This document shows positions 53,865-62,302 of a stretch of 64,000 nucleotides of DNA, piece after piece (position 1 is the first letter of the stretch; every line of letters begins with the position of its first letter). Origin of the DNA: Amphritea atlantica (lineage in GTDB: Bacteria; Pseudomonadota; Gammaproteobacteria; Pseudomonadales; Balneatricaceae); assembly GCF_018860855.1 (NCBI RefSeq), contig NZ_JAHKQE010000020.1:62001-126000 (forward strand), read 5' to 3'. Position numbers and translations under genes: made by a program. The notes under the pieces were generated by a model that worked only from the letters and a program-made list of their open reading frames with translations, searched no databases and was not told the DNA's origin.

Positions 53865-55355
53865 TCATGTGGGCATAGAGAACAACACACCTTCCCGTAC
53901 ACCGGCAGAAGGCCAGCGCTGGGTAATTGTTTTACGCTTGGTATAGAAGCGAACCGCATCAGGGCCGTAAGCATGCAGATCCCCAAACAGTGAACGCTTC
54001 CAGCCACCAAAGCTGTGGTAAGCCACCGGTACCGGCAACGGAACATTAATGCCCACCATGCCGACCTGAATATTGTCCGAGAAATAGCGCGCCGCTTCAC
54101 CATCCCGGGTAAAGATACAGGTACCATTACCGTATTCATGATCGTTGATCAGCTGCATTGCCTCATCCATGGTGTTTACACGCACCACCTGTAGTACCGG
54201 CCCAAAAATCTCCTCTTTATAACTTTGCATCTGCGGTGTCACACCATCAATCAAGGTCGCCCCAACAAAGAACCCTTGTTCATAGCCTGCGACCTGTGGA
54301 TCGCGTCCATCGACCACAATAGAGGCGCCATCCTGTTCGGCGCTATCAATATAACCGGTGACTTTCTGCTGATGCTGACGAGTAATAACCGGGCCAAAAT
54401 CGTTATCGCTGTTGCTACACGCACCCACTTTTAGTGACTGCATCGCCTCACGCATACGACTCACCAAGGTATCGGCGGCTGCATCACCTACCGCCACCGC
54501 TACCGACAAGGCCATGCAACGCTCACCCGAAGAGCCAAACGCAGCCCCAAGAAGCTGGTTAACCGCATTATCCATATCGGCATCCGGCATCACAATCGCG
54601 TGATTTTTCGCGCCACCTAACGCCTGACAACGTTTCCCGTTGGCATTTGCGGTGCTGTAGATATACTCGGCAATCGGGGTAGAACCAACAAAACTTACCG
54701 CTTTAACCTGCGGATTAGTCAATAAGGTATCAACCGCCTCTTTATCACCGTTTACCACATTCATCACGCCATCCGGCAAACCCGCTTCTTTCAACAACTG
54801 AGCAATATACATCGTCGATGATGGGTCCCGCTCAGAGGGCTTCAACACAAAGGTATTGCCACAGGCGATAGCCATAGGGAACATCCATAATGGCACCATC
54901 GCCGGAAAGTTAAACGGCGTGATACCGGCCACCACCCCTAATGGTTGAAACTCGCTCCAAGAATCGATACCCGGCCCCACATTGCGACTATGCTCGCCCT
55001 TGAGTAGCTCCGGCACACCACAGGCATACTCAACATTTTCAATCCCACGCTGTAACTCGCCCATGGCATCGTGACTGATCTTGCCATGCTCTTCACCAAT
55101 CAGCTGACAAACCTTCTCAGCATTCGCTTCCAATAACTCTTTAAACTTAAACATCACCCTCGCCCGTTTAATCGGCGGGGTATTACGCCACTCAGGAAAC
55201 GCAGCCGCCGCACTCGCAATGGCCTGTTCAACGAGACTTTTTGATGCCAAGTCGACCTTTTTTTCAGCCACGCCGGTCGCTGGATTAAAAACATCTTGGC
55301 AACGATGACCTTCAACGACTACTTCACCATTAATCAGGTGCCCGATAGTACTCAT
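53865..55355 (-). CDS. mmsA: CoA-acylating (methyl)malonate-semialdehyde dehydrogenase (MmsA/DddC-like)
   Basis: 496 residues from ATG 55355 (GAGGAAA upstream). An aldehyde dehydrogenase of the CoA-dependent MMSDH class: catalytic Cys280 in FGSSGERCMAL, and QALGGAKNHAIVMPDAD where normal ALDHs carry the general-base Glu, a deviation known from MMSDH. Related enzymes turn methylmalonate semialdehyde into propionyl-CoA or malonate semialdehyde into acetyl-CoA. Adjacent to an iron alcohol dehydrogenase, as DddB/DddC in 3-hydroxypropionate oxidation from DMSP; valine degradation genes are not present here. Confidence 0.85.
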   Translation of the reverse strand: MSTIGHLINGEVVVEGHRCQDVFNPATGVAEKKVDLASKSLVEQAIASAAAAFPEWRNTPPIKRARVMFKFKELLEANAEKVCQLIGEEHGKISHDAMGELQRGIENVEYACGVPELLKGEHSRNVGPGIDSWSEFQPLGVVAGITPFNFPAMVPLWMFPMAIACGNTFVLKPSERDPSSTMYIAQLLKEAGLPDGVMNVVNGDKEAVDTLLTNPQVKAVSFVGSTPIAEYIYSTANANGKRCQALGGAKNHAIVMPDADMDNAVNQLLGAAFGSSGERCMALSVAVAVGDAAADTLVSRMREAMQSLKVGACSNSDNDFGPVITRQHQQKVTGYIDSAEQDGASIVVDGRDPQVAGYEQGFFVGATLIDGVTPQMQSYKEEIFGPVLQVVRVNTMDEAMQLINDHEYGNGTCIFTRDGEAARYFSDNIQVGMVGINVPLPVPVAYHSFGGWKRSLFGDLHAYGPDAVRFYTKRKTITQRWPSAGVREGVLFSMPT

Positions 55356-55467
55356 AACGATTTCCTCATGCTTTGATGCGTTAAATACTTCAACGCAATG
55401 ATTAAAATAAATTGAAATACACACTTAAACGTTAACGCTATTTCCACTTAATTGAGGGCAGACGCCC

Positions 55468-56625
55468 TTACCAAAGCTGTTTATACAGTTCAATAATCTC
55501 ATTAACGTCTGGGACTCTTGGATTGTTGCCAGGTGAGCCCGATGCGAGTGCCTGCTCAGCCATAACCGGTAACTGATCGAAAAAGTGGCTGCGCTCAATA
55601 CCAAACTGCTCCGGCGTTGGCACCGATAACTCTTGATTTAATGCCTGTAACTCACCCAGCAATTTACCATTTGCCACTTCGGTACTATCTAACTCATCCG
55701 CTACGCCGATGGCCCGAGCACAAGCGGCATAACGTTCCGGTGCTGACGGTATGGAGAAAGCGGTCACCGCGGGTAAAAGCATGGCATTGGACAGTCCATG
55801 GGGCACATGAAAGAACGCACCAATCGGCCGACTCATCCCATGCACTAGAGCCACCGAAGCATTCGAAAAAGCGACTCCGGCTAAGGTTGACCCGAGCATC
55901 ATCGCCTCACGCGCCTCTTTGTCTTGGCCATTGTGATAAGCCCGACGCAGATGTGGGCCAATAAGGCGCATCGCGGCGAGTGCTTGAGCATCACTGTAAT
56001 GGTTCGCCTTTTGACTCACATACGCTTCTATCGCATGGGTCAGGGCATCAATACCGGTATCTGCGGTGCTACGTTGCGGCAAACTCAAGGTGAGATTAAA
56101 GTCCACTAAGGCGGCGATCGGCATAAAACCAATCCCAACACAGAGCATTTTTTCATCACAACTCTCATCGGTGATAATCGTAAATTTTGTCACCTCTGAC
56201 CCCGTACCAGCCGTCGTCGGGATGGCGATGATCGGTAAGCCTGGCTCGTTGACAATACGAGGAAACTTATACTCTTGCATCGTACCGCCGTGCTTGCCCA
56301 GAATGGCGATCGCCTTAGCGCTATCGATAGGACTACCGCCGCCGATCGCGATAATTGAATCATAATCGCCTTCACGCACCTGTCTGACACCCGCCATAAT
56401 TGACTTTACCGTTGGTTCGGGCACGGTGTCATCGAAGACATCGCAGTAGATCATATGATTAAACAACAGCGTTTCTATAGTGCTGACATAACCTAAGCCA
56501 ACCATCACCTTGTCGGTAATAATTAACGGCTTTTTACAACCAAGGCTGGCCAGTACAGTCGGTATTTCAAGGCTGGCATCCGCGCCAACTTGCATGATAC
56601 GAGGCAGAATAACTTGAGTAGACAT
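55468..56625 (-). CDS. Iron-containing alcohol dehydrogenase (DddB-like)
   Basis: 385 residues from ATG 56625 (AGGAATT upstream; a longer frame overlaps nothing useful). Family III features: GGGSPIDSAKAIA for NAD, AIPTTAGTGSEVTKF, HAIEAYVSQKANHYSDAQ and MSRPIGAFFHVPHGLSNAMLLP with the His ligands for iron. Oxidises a primary alcohol to the aldehyde that the next enzyme uses. The pairing with an MmsA-like dehydrogenase recalls DddB-DddC for 3-hydroxypropionate; other hydroxyacids are possible. Confidence 0.85.
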   Translation of the reverse strand: MSTQVILPRIMQVGADASLEIPTVLASLGCKKPLIITDKVMVGLGYVSTIETLLFNHMIYCDVFDDTVPEPTVKSIMAGVRQVREGDYDSIIAIGGGSPIDSAKAIAILGKHGGTMQEYKFPRIVNEPGLPIIAIPTTAGTGSEVTKFTIITDESCDEKMLCVGIGFMPIAALVDFNLTLSLPQRSTADTGIDALTHAIEAYVSQKANHYSDAQALAAMRLIGPHLRRAYHNGQDKEAREAMMLGSTLAGVAFSNASVALVHGMSRPIGAFFHVPHGLSNAMLLPAVTAFSIPSAPERYAACARAIGVADELDSTEVANGKLLGELQALNQELSVPTPEQFGIERSHFFDQLPVMAEQALASGSPGNNPRVPDVNEIIELYKQLW

Positions 56626-56703
56626 GGCAATTCCTATTTTTCCAATGAAGAGAGAAAACAAAGACCCGAGATTTAAAAATCCCATCACTGATTTCCCTTG
56701 AAA

Positions 56704-58059
56704 TTATTGTGAATAAGCGACAGCTGGCAGCCAGGTAACGATGCCCTGCCAGTAAAAGACGATGGCTAAACCCAGTAGCTGAATTAAAATAAAGGGCACC
56801 ACTCCTCGATAGATATGGCCAAGATTGATACCCTCTGGTGCAACCCCTTTGAGGTAGAACAGCGCAAACCCCACCGGCGGCGTCAGGAAAGACGTTTGCA
56901 GGCAGACCGCAAAGAGAATGGTGAACCACACCAGATCAAAACCAAGCCCAGCGACAACAGGCGCTACTAACGGCAGAATAATCAGGGTGAGTTCGATCCA
57001 ATCGAGAAAGAAACCAAGAATAAAGGTGACCAGTAGAATGCAGATCACGATACCGGTTGGGCCAAACGGCAAACCGGTCAATGCAGCTTCTATTAGTTCA
57101 TCACCGCCTAGGCCGCGAAACACCAACGAAAAAGCGGTAGCGCCTAGCAATAACGCAAAGATAAATGAGGTCGTCTTAGTGGTTTCCCGACCGACATCCC
57201 GCAGCACTTTCAGGCTCAGTCGCTTTTTACTTAAGGCGAGCAGCGTTGCCCCTAAAGCACCAACCCCAGACGCTTCTGTTGGCGTCGCGATGCCAAAGAA
57301 GATAGATCCCAATACCGCCATGATCAGGCCCGCCGTTGGCAAGACAGCCCAAAGCACATTAAAGACCACCTTAATGGATAATGACTCAGTTCCCTGTGGT
57401 ACCGGTGCAGCTTGAGGCCGCAAAAAGGCATACACCATGATATAGCTGACATATAAGCTCGCGAGCAGTAACCCAGGGAACAGCGCCCCAAGAAACAGAT
57501 CGCCCACCGACAGACCGATACGATCACCCATCATCACCAACATAATGCTAGGAGGAATCAGTATGCCCAAGGTCCCCGTCGAACACACCGTGCCGCATGC
57601 CAGCTCTTTGCTATAGCCTTCGCGAAGCATTAATGGCACACCTAAAACAGCCAGCAATACCACAGATGCGCCGATAATCCCGGTCGATGCCGCCAGTAAC
57701 AAACCAACGAAAGTGACAGTTACCGCTAACCCACCACGCACTTTACCGAATAGCCGAGCCAGATTGCTCATGAGGTCTTCAGCAACCCCAGAACGGTCCA
57801 GCATCAATCCCATAAAGACAAACATCGGCAGTGCCACCAGCACCCAATTGGTCATCACCGCCCACATCCGTGGAACGACAATCGAAACATAGTTCCAATC
57901 GACCCCAATAAAGGCATCAAACCAAATATCCATGAGCATCGCTAACGCAGCAAAAATAATCGCCACACCACCCAATACCCAAGCCACAGGAAAGCCACTA
58001 AACAGAAAGGCGATGAAGCAACCGAACATAGTCATGGCTAGAATTTCATTAATTTCCAT
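56704..58059 (-). CDS. dctM: TRAP transporter large membrane subunit
   Basis: 451 residues, about 12 membrane helices. DctM landmarks: LPMFVFMGLMLDRSGVAEDLMSN, VTFVGLLLAASTGIIGASVVLL, GTLGILIPPSIMLVMMGD and FLTPPVGFALFYLKG. Sodium-driven secondary importer subunit working with the DctQ and DctP proteins encoded upstream. Confidence 0.92.
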   Translation of the reverse strand: MEINEILAMTMFGCFIAFLFSGFPVAWVLGGVAIIFAALAMLMDIWFDAFIGVDWNYVSIVVPRMWAVMTNWVLVALPMFVFMGLMLDRSGVAEDLMSNLARLFGKVRGGLAVTVTFVGLLLAASTGIIGASVVLLAVLGVPLMLREGYSKELACGTVCSTGTLGILIPPSIMLVMMGDRIGLSVGDLFLGALFPGLLLASLYVSYIMVYAFLRPQAAPVPQGTESLSIKVVFNVLWAVLPTAGLIMAVLGSIFFGIATPTEASGVGALGATLLALSKKRLSLKVLRDVGRETTKTTSFIFALLLGATAFSLVFRGLGGDELIEAALTGLPFGPTGIVICILLVTFILGFFLDWIELTLIILPLVAPVVAGLGFDLVWFTILFAVCLQTSFLTPPVGFALFYLKGVAPEGINLGHIYRGVVPFILIQLLGLAIVFYWQGIVTWLPAVAYSQ

Positions 58060-58068
58060 AACGCTCTC

Positions 58069-58674
58069 CTAAACCTTATTCTGGGTTGCCGTGGCCGCAG
58101 GCCCGGACATAAACAACAGGGCCACGACCCGCGAGAAACGCGATACGACCGCCAGCGCTAGCAGCACAAAGCCAATTAACAACACCGTTTTCATCGCCCA
58201 GCGATACGGCAAACCACCCGGTGCGGCAGAGACTTCGCCCATCTCCCATGAATAGCTGATAAAAGGAATGACATACCAGAGCACAACCACCAAAAAAGGT
58301 GTCAGCAGAAACAGAATGCCGAACAGCTCAACCCAAGCCTGTTTTTTTAACGACATCCGATCATGAAACAGATCCACGCGTACATGGTCGTCAGCAACGT
58401 AGCAGTAAGACAAACCGACGAGCCAGCCCACCGCATACAAGTGCCATTGCAGCTCTTCGAACTCGATCCGACCTTCGCTGAGAACATAACGCATAAGAAC
58501 ATTGAGAATAATCACGGCCATTAAGACCAACCAGGTCCAAGAAAATAGATGACCAATTCCTTTGATCAACCGATCGATCGCTTGAGATATAACGGTTTCA
58601 GGTAGTTCGGTATGATGTGTCAGCTGGTCTAAGACAAGATGCTCCAGTGACGCATTGTTTGATTCAGATTCCAT
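58069..58674 (-). CDS. dctQ: TRAP transporter small membrane subunit
   Basis: 201 residues with four membrane helices (about 40-63, 78-97, 112-137, 160-182). It has the DctQ-type sequence RIEFEELQWHLYAVGWLVGLSYCYVADDHVRVDLF, ending the second helix. Gap to dctM is 9 bases. Partner of DctM. Confidence 0.9.
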   Translation of the reverse strand: MESESNNASLEHLVLDQLTHHTELPETVISQAIDRLIKGIGHLFSWTWLVLMAVIILNVLMRYVLSEGRIEFEELQWHLYAVGWLVGLSYCYVADDHVRVDLFHDRMSLKKQAWVELFGILFLLTPFLVVVLWYVIPFISYSWEMGEVSAAPGGLPYRWAMKTVLLIGFVLLALAVVSRFSRVVALLFMSGPAATATQNKV

Positions 58675-58806
58675 GGTGCCCTCTGAGATCTATTTATTGT
58701 TATTTTTTAGGCAAAGGCCCTCTAAACCCACGCCCTATGGCGCAGGTACAGAGATGACCTGTTAAGCAGATCTGTGTCTAAGTTAGAAATTATTAAGAGG
58801 AGCGGC

Positions 58807-59880
58807 TTATAGATCCCCTGGCAGATAAGCCAGTTTCTTCCAAGCCTTATATTCATTCACAAAAGCTTGCTGGGATTCATAGATTGTTTTGAAATCCGCA
58901 TCTTGCGCTGAAATTTCGGCCATGACTTCGCCAGTCAGTTTTTTAAGCCCTTTAAGCATATCGGTATTGATGCTTCTCGCGGTGACACCTTTTGCGGGAT
59001 AGGTCGCCAGCACCTTGCCTTGTAACGCTTCACCTCGCGTCAGTGCACGGAATGTACCTGCAGTACAGGCCATATCGATAGTTGCTTTATTGGCATCACT
59101 CAAGCTGTTCCAGGTGTCATTATTGATCACAAGATGGGAGGCCGTGAACGTCTGATGCCAGCCGGGAAAGTAGTTATTCTTAGCCACTTTATCGAAGCCC
59201 ATCAACTGATCGATCGCCGGCATGGAAAATTCCGAAGCATCGATCGCTCCCTTTTCAAGAGCAGGGAAAATTTCTCCCCCAGGGATAACCGTCACCGAAG
59301 CGCCGGCTCGCTGTAGTACCTTGCCGCCGATACCCGCAAAGCGAATTTTCAGGCCTTTAAGGTCTTCCATGGAGTTAACTTCTTCTCGGAACCAGCCTGC
59401 GCTCTCTGGCCCAATAACACTACAGAGTACCGGATGGACGTTGTGCTTAGCATAAAGCGCTTCGGCCAGCTGCTTACCTTCACCTTCATACCACCAGGTT
59501 GCATATTCCCAAGGCGCCATACCGAAGGGAACGGCTGCAAATAACGCTGCCGCGGGGATCTTACCCTGATCGTAACCTAACCAGGTGTAACCGGCATTGA
59601 GCTGTTTATTCTTGATCGCCTCGGTGATACCGAACGGCGGTACTAGCTTACCCGGCTCATACACTTTGAACTGAATATCGCCACCACTGGCCGCCTTTAT
59701 CTGTTCAGCCACCTGCTTAATCGGGTCACCTAATGCAGGTAGATGTGTGCCGAATACGGCTTGGACTTTCCAGCGAATTTTATCATCTGCAGCAAAGGTA
59801 GTGGTCGTTGCGGTCATCAATAGAGAAGCAGCGGCGGTCGTTATTAGGCCATGCTTTAGCGACTTTGTAAAACGTTGCAT
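58807..59880 (-). CDS. dctP: TRAP transporter solute-binding protein
   Basis: 357 residues with a signal peptide (about 1-30, TFAADDK). DctP-type features: IRWKVQAVFGTHLPALGDPIKQVAEQIKAASGGDIQFKVYEPG, GLKIRFAGIGGKVLQRAGASVTVIPGGEIFPALEKGAIDASEF (with the carboxylate-binding Arg in KIRFAG) and YFPGWHQ. Binds a carboxylated solute in the periplasm, consistent with a hydroxyacid such as 3-hydroxypropionate. Promoter palindromes are upstream at 59945-60025. Confidence 0.9.
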   Translation of the reverse strand: MQRFTKSLKHGLITTAAASLLMTATTTTFAADDKIRWKVQAVFGTHLPALGDPIKQVAEQIKAASGGDIQFKVYEPGKLVPPFGITEAIKNKQLNAGYTWLGYDQGKIPAAALFAAVPFGMAPWEYATWWYEGEGKQLAEALYAKHNVHPVLCSVIGPESAGWFREEVNSMEDLKGLKIRFAGIGGKVLQRAGASVTVIPGGEIFPALEKGAIDASEFSMPAIDQLMGFDKVAKNNYFPGWHQTFTASHLVINNDTWNSLSDANKATIDMACTAGTFRALTRGEALQGKVLATYPAKGVTARSINTDMLKGLKKLTGEVMAEISAQDADFKTIYESQQAFVNEYKAWKKLAYLPGDL

Positions 59881-60417
59881 CAGTAATTCCTCTTTGGGTC
59901 TTTCGGACTGAGCGTCCGAATATTGTTTTTATTGTTTAGACTTTATATCGATACGATATTTATCATTATGTTTTATTAATATTTAGTCAATATAAATTTA
60001 AGCTATACTGATACAAAGCGTATCACTTAATACATAAAAACCTTCTGATACACCCTAAAGGCGCACAGTGTAGACGGATGAGTAACAACAAAAAAAATTT
60101 AATATCCGGCCCTTATTTGAGCCGTTTTTTAAGATTCACGACCGTCATAAAGATAAAACAACCATCATCATGCGATCAGAGTTTGACGAATAGAAACGTG
60201 AAAACGAGAGGATAATGACGCGGATACGGCCCCTCGAAAATGCAAAAAACACCTCGGAGCAACAAGTAGATAGCATCAGAAAATAGCGTCACAAAAACAC
60301 AGAACAGACCGGTTAATCACCGCCAAATAAACAGAAAAGCCACCTGCCTTTAAAAAAGACAGATGGCTTTTACTTCTCGAGAGAGTTGAGCGTTATTGAA
60401 ATAACGCCTCGAGGCTA
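59881..60417. promoter_or_regulatory. Long intergenic region with operator-like palindromes and amt terminator
   Basis: 537 bases. ATATCG-ATA-CGATAT (59945-59959) and TGATAC-AAAGC-GTATCA (60009-60025) lie 64-145 bases upstream of dctP, separated by about 64 bases. Near the other end a terminator of amt (60335-60371) is found. Nothing coding in between. Confidence 0.5.
60335..60371 (-). terminator. Terminator of the glnK-amt operon
   Basis: AAAAGCCA...TGGCTTTT stem with inner CTG/CAG pairing, loop rich in A; read on the minus strand it ends in a T run. A second stem, GCGTTATT-GA-AATAACGC (60390-60407), lies between it and the amt stop. Confidence 0.6.
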
Positions 60418-61671
60418 TTATTTACCGGAGGTAAATTCAGGATAGGCCTCCATACCACACTCATAAACGTCCATGCCTTCCATCTCTTCCTCTTCGCTGG
60501 CTCGCAGACCAATCGTCTTCTTAATGATCAACAAGACGATGAAGGATGCAATAAACATCCACGCAAAGGTAACAACGGTACCGGTCAACTGCCCCATAAA
60601 GGTTGCATCCGGATTAGAGATGAGTACCGCGAAGATACCCCAGATACCCGCAGCACCATGTACCGAGATGGCACCGACAGGATCATCCAATTTCATCTTA
60701 TCCAACGCCAATACAGAGATTACAACAACCAAGCCACCCACTGCACCGATAAGGGAAGCGGTACCCGCATCTGGCGCCAAAGGTTCTGCCGTAATAGCAA
60801 CCAAACCTGCCAATGCACCATTAATCGTCATCGTTAAGTCAGTTTTACCAAACAGCGCACGGGCAAACAGTGCTGCAACGACCATACCGGCCGCTGCTGC
60901 TGCGTTAGTATTAACGAAAATTTTCGCAACCGCGTTAGCTTCTTCAACATTAGCAATTTTAAGCTCAGAACCGCCATTAAAGCCGAACCAGCCCATCCAC
61001 AGGATAAACATACCCAAGGTTGCCATTGGCAGGTTAGCGCCTGGAATCGCACGCACTTCACCGTTTGGACCATAACGTCCTTTACGTGGACCCACTAGGA
61101 TAACTGCAGCGAGTGCGGCAGCAGCGCCGGCCATATGCACCACAACAGAGCCCGCAAAATCTTGGAAACCCAGCTCATCAAGGAAACCACCACCCCACTT
61201 CCAGTAACCCTCTACTGGGTAGATGACAGATACCATCACCACCGCAAAGATCAGAAATGGCCAAAGGCGCATCCGCTCAGCAACCGCACCTGAGACAATC
61301 GACATCGTCGCAGCGGCAAACACCGCTTGGAAGATAAAGTCAGCCATGCTGGAGTAATAAGGAGCATCATCACCACCGGCAACCACTGACTCAGTGGTAT
61401 TATCCCCGCCCAGTAAGAAATCTAAACCTGGAATAAATGAGTTCACCGGATTAGCAGGATACATAACGTTGTAACCGACAACGAGATAAGCAACACAGGC
61501 GATGCCATATAATAGTGCGTTTTTATTCAATATTTCGACGGTGTTTTTACTACGCACAAGCCCCGCTTCGAGCATGGCGAAGCCTGCCGCCATCCACATA
61601 ACCAGCACCGTACACATTAAAAAATAAAATGTGTCGAGTGCGTATGAAAGTTCAATCGGTAGATTACTCAT
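60418..61671 (-). CDS. amt: Ammonium transporter
   Basis: 417 residues, 11 membrane helices. Amt motifs: GFAMLEAGLVRSKNTVEIL, the twin His region VVHMAGAAAAL and ISVHGAAGIWG, with conserved phenylalanines, and the typical C-terminal tail YECGMEAYPEF. Transports ammonium across the inner membrane. It follows the PII gene by 9 bases, the inverse of the common arrangement being only in wording: transcription is glnK then amt. PII should bind the transporter's cytoplasmic face. Confidence 0.93.
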   Translation of the reverse strand: MSNLPIELSYALDTFYFLMCTVLVMWMAAGFAMLEAGLVRSKNTVEILNKNALLYGIACVAYLVVGYNVMYPANPVNSFIPGLDFLLGGDNTTESVVAGGDDAPYYSSMADFIFQAVFAAATMSIVSGAVAERMRLWPFLIFAVVMVSVIYPVEGYWKWGGGFLDELGFQDFAGSVVVHMAGAAAALAAVILVGPRKGRYGPNGEVRAIPGANLPMATLGMFILWMGWFGFNGGSELKIANVEEANAVAKIFVNTNAAAAAGMVVAALFARALFGKTDLTMTINGALAGLVAITAEPLAPDAGTASLIGAVGGLVVVISVLALDKMKLDDPVGAISVHGAAGIWGIFAVLISNPDATFMGQLTGTVVTFAWMFIASFIVLLIIKKTIGLRASEEEEMEGMDVYECGMEAYPEFTSGK

Positions 61672-61680
61672 CTGTTTCTC

Positions 61681-62019
61681 CTACAATGCAAAAGCACCGG
61701 ACTCTCCGGTACGAATTCTAAAAACCTGTTCAAGCTCTGATATAAATAACTTCCCGTCGCCATAGCGTCCGGTTTTGGCGATCACTGAAACCGCCTCAAT
61801 GGCCTGTTCTAACAGCGCATCATCGATCGCAACTTCTAGTTTTATCTTGGAGGCAAAATCAATATGCGATTCCATACCTCGATAGAGCTCGGTATGTCTC
61901 TGTTGATGTCCATACCCCTTAACTTCAGTAACTGTAAGTCCGTTCACGCCTATAGACTGCAGGGACTGCCTCACCTCTTCCAGAATATGCGGCCTGATCA
62001 TGGCTGCTATTAATTTCAT
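61681..62019 (-). CDS. glnK: PII signalling protein (GlnK type) lacking Tyr51
   Basis: 112 residues, the standard length. Lys58, Lys90, Arg101 and Arg103 that bind 2-oxoglutarate or ATP are in place, and Gln39 too. In the T-loop, Tyr46 is kept (HTELYRG), but residue 51, the usual uridylylation Tyr, is Ser (RGMES), and GHQQR replaces the common GRQKG. Regulation by uridylylation should therefore be absent or different. It controls the Amt channel encoded next to it (family knowledge). Confidence 0.9.
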   Translation of the reverse strand: MKLIAAMIRPHILEEVRQSLQSIGVNGLTVTEVKGYGHQQRHTELYRGMESHIDFASKIKLEVAIDDALLEQAIEAVSVIAKTGRYGDGKLFISELEQVFRIRTGESGAFAL

Positions 62020-62068
62020 CCGACCTCCGAATTTTTACATAGAGAATAAAATATTCTTAACGGGAATA

Positions 62069-62084
62069 TGTAATATTCGTGCCA
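62069..62084 (-). promoter_or_regulatory. Candidate sigma-54 promoter of glnK-amt
   Basis: On the minus strand TGGCACG-AATA-TTACA resembles TGGCACG-N4-TTGCW with only the -12 G changed to A. The start codon is 50 bases downstream, leaving room for a leader of about 38 bases. Nitrogen-controlled promoters of this class are usual for glnK-amt. Confidence 0.5.
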
Positions 62085-62223
62085 ACATATTTTTATTATT
62101 TAAATTCAATTAGTTATGACACAAAATAAACTTTTCACGCCGACAGCGCGCACCTTAATGAAGCATTGCACCGGTTTGCACCACACCACCGTGCATTCCT
62201 CGGTATTTCAAGCGATACGGGCT

Positions 62224-62264
62224 AAAAAAAAACCAGCGACATCGGAGGAGATGCCACTGGCTTT
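62224..62264 (-). terminator. Terminator of the eutBC operon
   Basis: On the minus strand GCCAGTGGCATC, loop TCCTCC, GATGTCGCTGG, then T9, 40 bases after the EutC stop. Core shared with the terminator at 40498-40537. Confidence 0.8.
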
Positions 62265-62302
62265 GGGGGGAACGGAACCGGGTTACCTTTTACTCGTTTA
62301 TT

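Noticed and set aside
62167-62195. A full NtrC binding site upstream of glnK
   Set aside because: The standard arrangement GCAC-N7-GTGC is not met: spacing between TGCAC and GTGCA is 9 bases. Kept only as half-sites in the promoter finding.
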